13,230 nt of DNA, taken from Chloroflexota bacterium (GTDB lineage Bacteria > Chloroflexota > Anaerolineae > Aggregatilineales > Phototrophicaceae). The stretch is taken from NCBI GenBank assembly GCA_026706395.1, contig JAPOYU010000103.1, forward strand, positions 1 to 13,230, given 5' to 3'. The translations under genes and the position numbers were made by a program. Below, piece by piece: positions 1-7,089 of this stretch (the first letter of the stretch is position 1; each line of letters starts with the position of its first letter). Below the pieces are notes generated by a model. The model saw only the letters and a list, made by a program, of their open reading frames with translations, made no database searches and was not told the DNA's origin.

Positions 1-2
1 TG

Positions 3-179
3 AGTCAAACGCTGCTTGAGCCGGAACACGTCGATCTGGCGCTGAGGCAGATTGCACCAATGCTCGCAGAACTGGATGCGATGTGCGACGAGCTACGCGC
101 ATTGACGCGCGAGTGTCAATACACAGTTGCGGTAGAGGTGAGCATGCTTGTAATGCTCTTGGACATGCCCCTTTGCTAG
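3..179 (+). CDS. Partial ORF open at left edge, unknown
   Basis: This frame is open from the window edge to a TAG at 177-179 and gives about 58 residues. The sequence is rich in Leu, Glu and Ala and looks helical between about residues 10 and 36, then loses coding character. If the base just left of the window is an A, the frame would begin with ATG at the edge. Otherwise it is the tail of a longer gene. I recognise no family. It sits immediately upstream of the plus-strand LarA-like remnant and in a different frame, so it may be another gene remnant rather than a working gene. Existence as a gene is uncertain. Confidence 0.2.
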   Translation, partial: SQTLLEPEHVDLALRQIAPMLAELDAMCDELRALTRECQYTVAVEVSMLVMLLDMPLC

Positions 180-186
180 CTCTCAA

Positions 187-710
187 GTGTGGCTGTTATC
201 GAGCGAGATTCCACGCCTGATATGGAAACCCAAACGCGACAAGAATGTTTACGAAGCCGATGGGCTGATCATCAGCCACCGGATCCCAGTCCACACTGAT
301 TTTCACAGTTTGCACGAAAGTGATTCGCTCAAAATGCTCGCTATTGGCCTGGGCAAAAGAGACCGTTGCCCGCACCATACATCAGCAAAGCACAGTGGGC
401 TTGCGCGATTACATGCCTATCATCGCTTAGCATCTAATTGATAGCATCAACTTTGTGACTGGCTTCGGGTGTCGTTGAGGACGACTGTCACACCGTCGCC
501 CATCTCGAGGGCTTCACAACCGAAACAGTCGTCGAAGGTAACCAGCGCGTCCTGTAACACTCGCGCGAGTTGATGTCGCGCCTGCCAGTCGACGACATCT
601 ACATGCTTATTATTGATGAAATGGGCAAGGACATCAGCAGCGCTGGCATGGATACCAATACCACCGGTCGCTAAATGGTCGAGGGTGATCCCGAGCTGGA
701 GTCGCCCTGA
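187..710 (+). pseudogene. Remnant of LarA/DUF2088-like (lactate racemase family) protein
   Basis: Two stretches resemble consecutive parts of the nickel-dependent lactate racemase-like (DUF2088) family. From 187 to 441 the frame contains EADGLIISHRIPVHTDFH followed by LKMLAIGLGK, like the family's ADGIIVVNRVKPHTDF and KMLAIGLGK blocks. From 459, in another frame, come GVVEDDCHTVAH and then IIDEMGKDISSAGMDTNTTGR, which matches the hallmark EIGKNISGTGMDPNVTGR. The copy is dead. A frameshift separates the two parts (TGA at 456-458), TAA interrupts the second at 555-557, another TAA falls at 672-674, and TGA-TAA closes it at 708-713. The N-terminal part is missing. Its end runs into the tail of the convergent PhyH remnant. 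Family identity is from memory of the motifs, not a search. Confidence 0.65.
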
Positions 711-1503
711 TAATCGGGGATCAACGGCGCGATTTTCCCTAACGCATCTTCCGGCCAAGTTTCATGCTGCCTGTGCATCACCGCGTGGATCCAACTCTGC
801 GTGTCCTCCTGCAAGTCGGAAAAGAAGGGATGGAACCAAATCGTGATCACCGTGCGCTGCTCGTTTGACGCATTCTCATGTGTCGCATGGAACATGCGCG
901 CATCGTCGACGACCAGATCGCCCGCCGTTACTGGCACATCAACTTCAGTTGGATAATCGAGAAAGCGCGGATCATCGGGGTTCTCCATGCGGTTGATATC
1001 ATTTGTATGCGCCTCGCCCATGTTGTACAGCGCGTGTCGATACTTGTGACTCCCCGTCCCCGACAAGAGACGCAGGCAGCCGTTCTCCCGCCTCGTATCT
1101 TCGAGGTAATACATCAGGAAAATCATCGGCGCGCGGTCGCTGTAGGCGCGCGGATCCCCCACATAATGCAGTCCTGATGCCAGTACAGACGCGGACCGCC
1201 AGGCGGCTTGCTGATTATGACCGCCTTCCAGAACTTGATGTCCTGCAAGCCCATCTTCGCAAGTGCCTCAAGCGCGCGCGGATTGCCAACCAGGTCGGCC
1301 AATTCGGGATAGAAGCTGGAGTCGATGAGGCTGCCGGGCGCATTGGTGTTCTCACGCCGTTCCACATCGTATTCAGACAGGGCCTTCTCAACGAAAGCGC
1401 GTGTTTTGTTCAGAAGCGCTTCGTCCGCCATATTGGGGATGACGCAAAAGCCTCCCTCCCGCAGTTGCTTGGCAAGCCGCTCCGGCGAAACTGTCGTTTC
1501 CAC
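671..1503 (-). pseudogene. Phytanoyl-CoA dioxygenase (PhyH) family gene with one-base frameshift
   Basis: Members of this family are Fe(II)/2-oxoglutarate oxygenases. The first part (1503 down to about 1156) begins with a GTG preceded by a strong GAGGAGG and ends in LYWHQDCIMWG, where His109 and Asp111 are the expected HxD iron ligands. The second part, in another frame, continues exactly with DPRAYSDRAPM and carries DARMFHATHENAS, whose His after MF is the third ligand. The two join at a run of five C on the plus strand (1156-1160). A sixth C would restore Trp-Gly-Asp-Pro and a protein of about 277 residues, the usual length. The last nine or so codons (to TAG at 671-673) are antisense to the LarA-like remnant, so the natural C-terminus is probably lost. 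It could be a real pseudogene or, at the frameshift only, a sequencing error. The native substrate cannot be read from the sequence. Confidence 0.8.
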
Positions 1504-1508
1504 AGCAT

Positions 1509-1515
1509 CCTCCTC
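1509..1515 (-). promoter_or_regulatory. Ribosome binding site of the PhyH gene
   Basis: The minus strand reads GAGGAGG, five bases before GTG at 1503. This near-perfect Shine-Dalgarno supports the GTG as the true PhyH start. It lies just past the permease stub, so the two genes were once neighbours in one transcript. Confidence 0.65.
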
Positions 1516-1532
1516 TTAGCGTGAGAGCGCTC

Positions 1533-1703
1533 CATCTTCATGCCGCCCTGGGTCAAACCTTCAATGAAGCGCTGCTGCATCAGCAGGAACAGGATCAGCA
1601 CAGGCAGCAGCATGATGACCGAGGCGGCGTTGGTCAAGCCCCCATCGCGCGTGAAGCGCTCTTGAAAGGTGCGCAGGCTGGCAACTTGGTTGGATTCAGC
1701 CGA
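1533..1703 (-). pseudogene. C-terminal stub of a MalG-type sugar ABC permease
   Basis: The minus-strand frame reads SLRTFQERFTRDGG, then a hydrophobic helix NAASVIMLLPVLILFLL, then QQRFIEGLTQGGMKM. This is the last membrane helix and the characteristic tail of MalG/UgpE-type inner-membrane permeases. Compare the intact permease at 10282, which ends PVIIIFLFGQRYLIEG and GAIKG. Only about 57 of some 280-300 residues remain. The frame lacks a stop in the expected place and runs on into the start of the PhyH gene out of frame, so an indel is likely after the KM. Upstream it abuts a TAA and a different gene fragment. It is evidence for a second, now lost, sugar transporter at this locus. Confidence 0.75.
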
Positions 1704-1815
1704 TTACAGCCGACGCAGCGCACCAAGGCCAAAGGCACCGGCCTCGGTATGCTCCGGCGTCGCCGGCACGTGTACTGGTGTTGAATTCAGTCGGGCGGAA
1801 ATCACTGGAGATCTA
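1704..1815 (-). pseudogene. Probable fragment of an FGGY-family carbohydrate kinase
   Basis: The minus-strand frame ending at TAA (1704-1706) reads SPVISARLNSTPVHVPATPE followed by HTEAGAFGLGALRRL. This resembles the late part of FGGY sugar kinases (xylulokinase, ribulokinase, fuculokinase type), where a segment such as SPLWRQILADVLGRPV is followed by VPATPEATALGAALLA. Only about 37 residues are recognisable, and the frame then stops. The permease stub follows directly, so the junction at about 1703 is probably a deletion scar. The match is short and by eye; it might be chance. Confidence 0.4.
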
Positions 1816-1953
1816 TAGCACTCAGATCGAGACGATGCCGCCAGCGGGCTGGGCACATAGCGATGAGATCAACTGCACATCTCGCTCTCATTTAACTTTC
1901 TGGACGGATTCCCTACAAAATAACGACCCAAATATAGTAAGTAAAGGATACTT

Positions 1954-2547
1954 CTAAAGTACGGCGTCTTGCATCCTGGCAAGAATCTCGGTTGGTTCGT
2001 AGACACTGACCGGCGCTCGCGCCGAGCCGCCAAGCACACCGATGTAAGATTGCGTTGTTTTGGCATCGACATGCCCCCGGTTCTGCCGGATGACCTCAAT
2101 GGCGATACCCGTCTGAAAAAGATTCCGGGCGTAACTCTGGCGAAAATCATGTGGCGTGACGGCCCGCTGTTCCCCATCAATCGAAATAGGATAACGACTC
2201 AACAGGCGCTGGATGCTGCGAGTGATCGTGGGTATATTCGTCGCTTCCTGATAGCGGATATCACCACAGCCTTGCCTCATCTGGGTGAAGACCTGTCCCG
2301 ACTCTCGTCCGTTCAGCCATAGCTCTGTAATCTGACGCGCCCATAACATTTCGCCAAAGGGCACCATGCGCGCTTTGGCACCCTTACCCGCTTTGACACG
2401 CAAAGCCGGAACGCCGCCGTAGGTCTGGTGGAGATCGTCAATCTCCGGTTGGACGTCGCTCTCGCGCAAGTCGGTCGCCAGCAGCAGGGCGATAATCGCC
2501 ACATCGTGCCGCCGCCGGATGTGTGTTACTAAGCTGGAAAAGAACAC
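1954..2547 (-). pseudogene. Tyrosine recombinase/integrase, N-terminally truncated
   Basis: The 197-residue product is the catalytic domain of a phage-type (XerC/D-like) integrase. Visible are Arg28 in LLLATDLRES, Lys55 in AGKGAKARMVPF, His133 and Arg136 in TPHDFRQSYARNLF, His159 in NRGHVDAKTTQSYIG, and the nucleophile Tyr168. All six catalytic positions are therefore present. The N-terminal SAM-like core-binding domain (about 100 residues) is absent. The frame upstream of the GTG at 2547 is open only to a TAG at about 2608-2610, contains no better start, and shows no convincing Shine-Dalgarno. I could not find the missing domain in other frames of 2548-2809. It is most likely a decayed integrase left by a mobile element. 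The 138 bases downstream of it (1816-1953) are AT-richer and show nothing I can name. Confidence 0.75.
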
Positions 2548-2762
2548 AAGGAAAGCTCTTAGAGGCGCACCAAGGTGTATTAAGATTCGTCCGAGCCCGT
2601 CATGCCTCTATCTAGGGAAGACCCTCGCAGACGACGCGCGTCGCTCTCACTGTGCGAGAGCAGCCAAACGCGCGCTACGACGTCAACAGGCTTGTGCTGC
2701 TGATGCTGCACGATCTCTGATAATTCGGACAGGCCTTATGATTCTCACGAGTAACTCACGAA

Positions 2763-2778
2763 GTCACTGAACAGTGAC
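2763..2778. repeat. Perfect 16-bp palindrome downstream of the GH32 operon end
   Basis: GTCACTG and CAGTGAC form two perfect 7-base arms separated by AA. It lies about 30 bases past the stop codon of the last operon gene (minus strand) and 216 bases before the truncated integrase. No T-run follows on the minus strand, so a classical rho-independent terminator is not supported. It could be a protein-binding site or chance. The rest of 2548-2809 holds no gene I can support. Confidence 0.35.
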
Positions 2779-2809
2779 AACAGATCTCCCACATGTCCGC
2801 CAATTCGCC

Positions 2810-4426
2810 CTATTCCCAGATGCTGTGCATTTGCCAGGCATCGAACCGATTGAGTTGTGCCGCGCTTCCTTGCGCCCGCAGCGAAACGCCGATGCTGTCT
2901 GCCCGATCCGGATATACCCGCACCGCCACGCACTGTTTGCCGTTGACGAAGACTTCAACAACGCTGCGGTCGACAAAGACCCGAAGTTGCAGCGGCTCCT
3001 CATCTTCCAGGAACACAGGCGCGGTTTCCGGCGCGCGCGAAAGCGCTTCGGGCAGTACCGAGCTGTATGACGTATCGATGGAGATCAAACTGTCGTAGCG
3101 CTGGGGCAGTTGCTGCATCGCCGCCGTGCTGGCGTTCATCGCCTGAGTCTTGGGCATGCGCAGCTTGAAGCGATTGCCCCGATGTTTGAAGAAGGCGATA
3201 CGCGTGAACTCTTCCCGATTCGGCGATCGCAAGACGTTGAGTTCAACCAAGGGCGCGTCGGCCGGATCGATCTCCAGCGCCAGCTCCATCGCGTTTCCGC
3301 TAATGGAATCCAGCATAACTTCTTCGTTCGCCGGCAGCGTCAATGGTTCCAAATGCTGATGATCATAACGGAGCGATTCAATGTCTCCGGCCGGCTGCTG
3401 AAGAAGCCGATCATCGGCATCCAGTGTGAGCAGGCGCGGCAAGGTCATAATCTGGTTCCAGACCCGCGTCGGCATGCCTTGATTCATGTTGAAAATGACG
3501 ACCACGCCCCCTTGTCCGTCCGGCACTGCCGACGGCGCGTGAACACCCGACGGCGTCGACGGCCCGAAATTGAACAGGCCGCCATCGGTGACAACGAACT
3601 TGTCGCGCGCGGTATCGTAATCGCCCAGCAAGTACTGCCCGCCGGTCATGTGGCTGTACATAAGAAATATGTGCTTGTCGTCCCCTATTGGCCAGAAATA
3701 GGGACAAGCGCCGTCATCGCCTACGACCGTATATTGATCGTTTTCGATAAAGGGATGCAGGTATTCCCAGTGTTCCAGGTCGCTGGAGCGGAAGAGGAAA
3801 TTGGCGCGTATCTGTTTCCTGTCCGGCCCATTGGGCAGCCAACCGCCGGAGAGCGCGTAGTAGTTCTCGCCTTGTTTCCAGATGCAGGGGTCGAAGACGG
3901 TATAAGGCAAGGGCGGCTCGCCGGCTTGCTGCAAAGGGATTACCGCGCCGTCGCCGACTTTTTCCCAATTCAGCAGCAGCGGATCGGAGGAGACGGCGAT
4001 CATATTGCCCAGCTTGGTGCCGTGATACATGGCGATGACGCGGTCTTCCTCCACCAGCGCCGAACCGGAGTAGCAGCAATCTTCCGGATCGGGGTAGATG
4101 GCATAGGGCAAATCGCGCCAATGAATCAAATCGTCGCTGATGGCGTGGCCCCAATGCTGACGCTTGTCATCCGGCGGATAGCCCTGATAAAACAAATGCC
4201 ACAGCCCGCCCCAATAACTGAGGCCGTTGGGATCGTTTAAGGTGCTCTCCGGGCTGACGAAATGATAAAGCGGGCGATGCGGGTCGCTCGCCAGCTCCCG
4301 CCGAGATTGGGCGAAACGAGCCATCATCGGGTTGGCCGCCAACTGCGCCTCCTGCTCCTTCAGGCTGTCGGCGAAGATATACTGCGGTACTTTGGAACGG
4401 TAATCCGGCTTGTTATCTGCGCTCAC
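2810..4426 (-). CDS. Glycoside hydrolase family 32 protein (beta-fructosidase type)
   Basis: The 538-residue product has a GH32 five-bladed propeller followed by the GH32 C-terminal sandwich. The nucleophile motif is clear at 64-68 (NDPNG, Asp65), with YSGSA at 119-123. The C-terminal signature LRVFVDRSVVEVFVNGK is unmistakable. GTG at 4426 is chosen over the longer frame to 4561, which would overlap the SDR gene by 71 bases and adds a basic tail with no family character. An AGGAAAG lies nine bases before the GTG. Two motifs differ from the textbook form: the usual Arg-Asp-Pro is FDP at 178-180, and the usual Glu-Cys-Pro is DDGACP at 237-242. No signal peptide is seen, so it should cleave imported fructosides in the cytoplasm. 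It is the last gene of the operon, 64 bases after the SDR gene. Confidence 0.88.
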   Translation of the reverse strand: MSADNKPDYRSKVPQYIFADSLKEQEAQLAANPMMARFAQSRRELASDPHRPLYHFVSPESTLNDPNGLSYWGGLWHLFYQGYPPDDKRQHWGHAISDDLIHWRDLPYAIYPDPEDCCYSGSALVEEDRVIAMYHGTKLGNMIAVSSDPLLLNWEKVGDGAVIPLQQAGEPPLPYTVFDPCIWKQGENYYALSGGWLPNGPDRKQIRANFLFRSSDLEHWEYLHPFIENDQYTVVGDDGACPYFWPIGDDKHIFLMYSHMTGGQYLLGDYDTARDKFVVTDGGLFNFGPSTPSGVHAPSAVPDGQGGVVVIFNMNQGMPTRVWNQIMTLPRLLTLDADDRLLQQPAGDIESLRYDHQHLEPLTLPANEEVMLDSISGNAMELALEIDPADAPLVELNVLRSPNREEFTRIAFFKHRGNRFKLRMPKTQAMNASTAAMQQLPQRYDSLISIDTSYSSVLPEALSRAPETAPVFLEDEEPLQLRVFVDRSVVEVFVNGKQCVAVRVYPDRADSIGVSLRAQGSAAQLNRFDAWQMHSIWE

Positions 4427-4435
4427 GATTCTTTT

Positions 4436-4442
4436 CTTTCCT
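4436..4442 (-). promoter_or_regulatory. Ribosome binding site selecting the GTG start of the GH32 gene
   Basis: The minus strand reads AGGAAAG nine bases before GTG at 4426. It decides between this start and the longer frame that runs into the SDR gene. Confidence 0.5.
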
Positions 4443-4490
4443 ATCTTACTTTGACAAAAAGAGAATTGCGCTTGGTGTAAAATCGGTCGT

Positions 4491-5231
4491 CTATCTCGTC
4501 GTGTAGCCACCGTCAACGACGATGCCCGTGCCGGTGATATAACTCGCATCGTCAGACGCAAGAAAAGCCGCCACGCTGGCTACCTCTTCCGCCTGACCCA
4601 TTCGTTCCAGCGGCACTTGACTGACGAACTCCGCATGCGCGTCGGCAGGCACGTCCTGCGTGGCCGGCGTCTCGATCGCCCCCGGCAATATCGCGATTAC
4701 GCGCACCTTCGGCGCCAGCTCAAGCGACATAGCGCGCGTCAAAGAGAGCACACCACCCTTGGCCGCCTGATACGCCGCGCTGCCCGCCAAGCCGACGATG
4801 CTATGCACCGAGGCGGTGTTCAAGATGACACCCGCCGGGCTCTCCAGCAAATGAGGAATCGCCAGCTTGGACCCCTGCCAAACGGCAGTCAAGGTTACCG
4901 CCAGTGTGCGCTGCCAGGCCTCTTTTGTGACATCCAGCGCAGCGCCCGGCCCGTTCCAGAAAGCGTTGTTGTGCAATATATCCAGGCCGGCGTAGGTCTT
5001 TATTGCAGCATCAACCATGTTGCGCAAATCAAGCTCGCGGCTGACATCGGTCTCAACGAAGATGGCTCGGCCGCCAGCGACGCTAATCTCTTGCACGCAG
5101 GCGTTGCCGCCATCTCGATCGATATCGGCGACGACCACCGCTGCGCCTTCGCGCGCGAAACGAAGCGCGGTGGCGCGGCCGATTCCCGATGCCGCTCCCG
5201 TGATAATTGCCACTCGATCTTGCAACCGCAT
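4491..5231 (-). CDS. SDR-family NAD(P)-dependent oxidoreductase
   Basis: The 246-residue classical short-chain dehydrogenase has the cofactor motif TGAASGIG at 11-18, an acidic Asp36 after the second strand (suggesting NAD rather than NADP), NNA at 88-90, catalytic Ser141, Tyr154 and Lys158 (YQAAK), and the terminal GxxxxVDGGYT. Length is normal for the family. The usual Asn of the catalytic tetrad appears to be Thr113 (AVTLTAVW), and NNAG reads NNAF. ATG at 5231 has a GGAGG four bases upstream, and the gene starts 31 bases after the MBL stop. Many relatives oxidise sugars, polyols or sugar acids, and in this operon a sugar dehydrogenase making a lactone for the MBL enzyme is plausible. The substrate is inference. 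Confidence 0.9.
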   Translation of the reverse strand: MRLQDRVAIITGAASGIGRATALRFAREGAAVVVADIDRDGGNACVQEISVAGGRAIFVETDVSRELDLRNMVDAAIKTYAGLDILHNNAFWNGPGAALDVTKEAWQRTLAVTLTAVWQGSKLAIPHLLESPAGVILNTASVHSIVGLAGSAAYQAAKGGVLSLTRAMSLELAPKVRVIAILPGAIETPATQDVPADAHAEFVSQVPLERMGQAEEVASVAAFLASDDASYITGTGIVVDGGYTTR

Positions 5232-5262
5232 GTGGCCTCCGCTTCTGCGCCGCCGTCAGCGT

Positions 5263-6117
5263 TTAATCGAGCGCTTCGAAACGCCAGCCCTCGCCCTCGG
5301 CGCGTACATTTCCAACGCCGGGAAAAGGAAAGTGGAAAGCGTGGATGAGCGCGTTCTCTTCAACCGCGCGTTTCAGCAGCATCCGCCTAGAACGCAGGCC
5401 CAATTCCGGATCTTCGTCCCAATCGGGATGCCAGGTCGTCTGCTCGATATGGATCGGCAGGTCCATCGTATCGGCGGCGCAGATCAGACGGCCTTCACCA
5501 GAGGTCACCGCCAGCGAAATATGGTTGCGCGTGTGGCCCGGCGTAGGCACTGTGCGGATGCCAGGCGCGACTTCGTCCCCGGGCTCGATAAGCTCCACTT
5601 GTCCCCTGATCGCCCGCAAACATTCTTGGGTGAAACGCACGTCCTCGACGAATTTGTCGCCCATAGCCATGGCGTCCGAGGCCTCCGTCCAGTATTCCCA
5701 TTCGCCCCGCGCCATCACCTGCCTCGCATTAGGAAAAATCATCATGCCATTCTGATCAACGCCGCCGCAGACATGATCGAGATGCCCATGCGTCAGCACA
5801 ATGATATCGATATCGCTCGGCTGATAACCGGCCGCCGCCAAACCAGGGATCACTTTGCCCAGGTGCGAATGAAAAACCGAGCCGCCGCCGCTATCGATCA
5901 GAACGCGCTCACCACCCGTATCAATCAGCAGCGGGCTGCATTGCAGATCGAAACCGTCCGGTGACATGTTGTGTTTTCGCAAGGCATCCGCAAAGTCAGC
6001 GGGCGATGCGCCAGCAAAGAACGTCGGCACTGTCTCAGCGTCAATTGGCTGCCTTCCATCGCTAATCGACACGCATTTAAACTCGCCGATGGCAAATGAA
6101 TATATTTCGCCTTCCAC
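5263..6117 (-). CDS. MBL-fold metallo-hydrolase (lactonase-like)
   Basis: The 284-residue product carries the full two-metal site of the metallo-beta-lactamase fold: THGHLDH with His110, His112, Asp114 and His115, then His195 in TPGHT, Asp216 in CAADTMD, and His262 in AFHFPFPG. Such a set is typical of the broad group that includes AHL and other lactonases. GTG at 6117 is taken as the start because a GGGAGGG lies four bases before it. No signal peptide is seen. It follows the propeller gene by 18 bases and precedes the SDR gene by 31. With the dehydrogenase next door, hydrolysis of a sugar lactone is a reasonable guess; an unrelated ester or lactone is equally possible from sequence alone. 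Confidence 0.88.
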   Translation of the reverse strand: MEGEIYSFAIGEFKCVSISDGRQPIDAETVPTFFAGASPADFADALRKHNMSPDGFDLQCSPLLIDTGGERVLIDSGGGSVFHSHLGKVIPGLAAAGYQPSDIDIIVLTHGHLDHVCGGVDQNGMMIFPNARQVMARGEWEYWTEASDAMAMGDKFVEDVRFTQECLRAIRGQVELIEPGDEVAPGIRTVPTPGHTRNHISLAVTSGEGRLICAADTMDLPIHIEQTTWHPDWDEDPELGLRSRRMLLKRAVEENALIHAFHFPFPGVGNVRAEGEGWRFEALD

Positions 6118-6121
6118 AAAA

Positions 6122-6128
6122 CCCTCCC
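6122..6128 (-). promoter_or_regulatory. Ribosome binding site of the MBL-fold gene
   Basis: The minus strand reads GGGAGGG four bases before GTG at 6117, inside the short gap after the propeller gene. It supports the GTG start. Confidence 0.6.
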
Positions 6129-6135
6129 ATGTCCG

Positions 6136-7077
6136 CTAGCTGCAAAGCGATGACAGGCGTTGGACGCCGCGCCCTTGGACGCCGAGTAGAATGCCATCAG
6201 CGAGCGGTAGCATCGCAGTCGGCGTCTCCGTCGTGTGCATTGCCTTCGTCCAAGACCTACCCGCGTCATCAGAGTACAGGATGCCATCTTCGGCCAGCGC
6301 AAACACCACGAGGCCGCCAGCGTCATAAGGCCGCACATGCAGCTGATTCACCGCGCCGGATATCAGGTCCGTAGCGACTCGCTCCCAAGCCTCGCCCCAG
6401 TCCCAGGACGCCAGCATGCCATGACCCTCGGTTCCCACAAGTATCCGCGTGACGCCGTTGCGCCGATCGTCAATGCAGGTCATGCAAAGCACTGGCGGAA
6501 ACTCCGCTGGAAAGCCCGTATGACGCCAGGCGCGCCCGCCATTTGTGCTGCGGTATAATCCCGTTTCCGTTCCGGCATAGACAGTCTCGTCATCAATCCA
6601 AGCTGGCGAGAGAGCGAGGCAAAGCACATTGAGGTCGAAGAGGCCGAAATTCCATGGCTGCCAGCGCAGGCCGCGATCCGATGACGAGAAAACGCCGTCC
6701 TCCAGTGTGGAAGCGAGCAAAAAACCGTCGCGCTCGAAATTCGGCGACGCAATCAAGCTGGAAAATAACGGAGGTGGCGCAGCGAAGGGGGTCGTAAACC
6801 AAGTCTCACCACCATCGCTGGAGCGCAAGACACCGCCCTTGACCGCCGCGAATACCGAGCGGTCCTGCTCGAAAGCGGGCGATACCGCCACTGCCGTCGT
6901 GACCGACTCGGATGACGTCCGCAGCAACTCCCATCGCTCGCCGCCATTTTGTGATCGGTACAATCCCGAGCCACAAGCGGCGAAGCAGATGCCGTCCCTT
7001 GCGAATTCCGGCGATGCCGCCAAGGCATAGGGCGCGTCATCAGCATCTGTAAACGCAAGCATATATTTCGCATCCAT
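6136..7077 (-). CDS. BNR/Asp-box beta-propeller protein
   Basis: The 313-residue product contains six Asp-boxes of the form S-x-D/N-x-G-x-x-W: at about 42-49, 86-93, 132-139, 177-184, 224-231 and 269-276. Four of the blades also repeat a shorter motif before the box (SPEFARDG, SPAFEQDR, SPNFERDG, SPAWIDDE). This is the pattern of sialidase-like, Ycf48/HCF136-like and VPS10-like propellers, which serve as enzymes, assembly factors or binding scaffolds. No catalytic sialidase residues are evident, so a binding or assembly role is more likely. There is no signal peptide or membrane helix, unusual for a family often found outside the cytoplasm. The gene begins 12 bases after the chaperonin stop, with an AAGG overlapping that stop region. 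Function is unknown. Confidence 0.82.
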   Translation of the reverse strand: MDAKYMLAFTDADDAPYALAASPEFARDGICFAACGSGLYRSQNGGERWELLRTSSESVTTAVAVSPAFEQDRSVFAAVKGGVLRSSDGGETWFTTPFAAPPPLFSSLIASPNFERDGFLLASTLEDGVFSSSDRGLRWQPWNFGLFDLNVLCLALSPAWIDDETVYAGTETGLYRSTNGGRAWRHTGFPAEFPPVLCMTCIDDRRNGVTRILVGTEGHGMLASWDWGEAWERVATDLISGAVNQLHVRPYDAGGLVVFALAEDGILYSDDAGRSWTKAMHTTETPTAMLPLADGILLGVQGRGVQRLSSLCS

Positions 7078-7089
7078 TTCGATGAGGCC

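Noticed and set aside
447..758. Minus-strand open frame of 103 codons
   Set aside because: It is antisense to the LarA-like remnant, whose hallmark motif is on the plus strand, and it overlaps the PhyH tail in another frame.
1754..1766. Palindrome CCGGCG-T-CGCCGG
   Set aside because: It falls inside the kinase-like coding fragment and is made only of GC-rich codons; no flanking element suggests an RNA hairpin or binding site.
2548..2809. Search for the missing N-terminal domain of the integrase or another small gene
   Set aside because: Minus-strand frames are broken by several stops and show no integrase-like helices; the plus-strand 83-codon frame has no recognisable character.
3110..4240. 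Long plus-strand open frame of 376 codons opposite the GH32 gene
   Set aside because: It is wholly antisense to a GH32 gene with clear catalytic and C-terminal motifs, its translation is rich in Arg, Gln and His with no family character, and GC-rich genes commonly give such shadows.
4427..4561. N-terminal extension of the GH32 gene to 4561
   Set aside because: It would overlap the SDR gene by 71 bases and adds a basic, featureless segment; the GTG at 4426 has its own ribosome site.
5017..5964. Plus-strand open frame of 315 codons opposite the SDR and MBL genes
   Set aside because: It spans two well-supported genes in antisense, crosses their intergenic gap and shows no recognisable motif.
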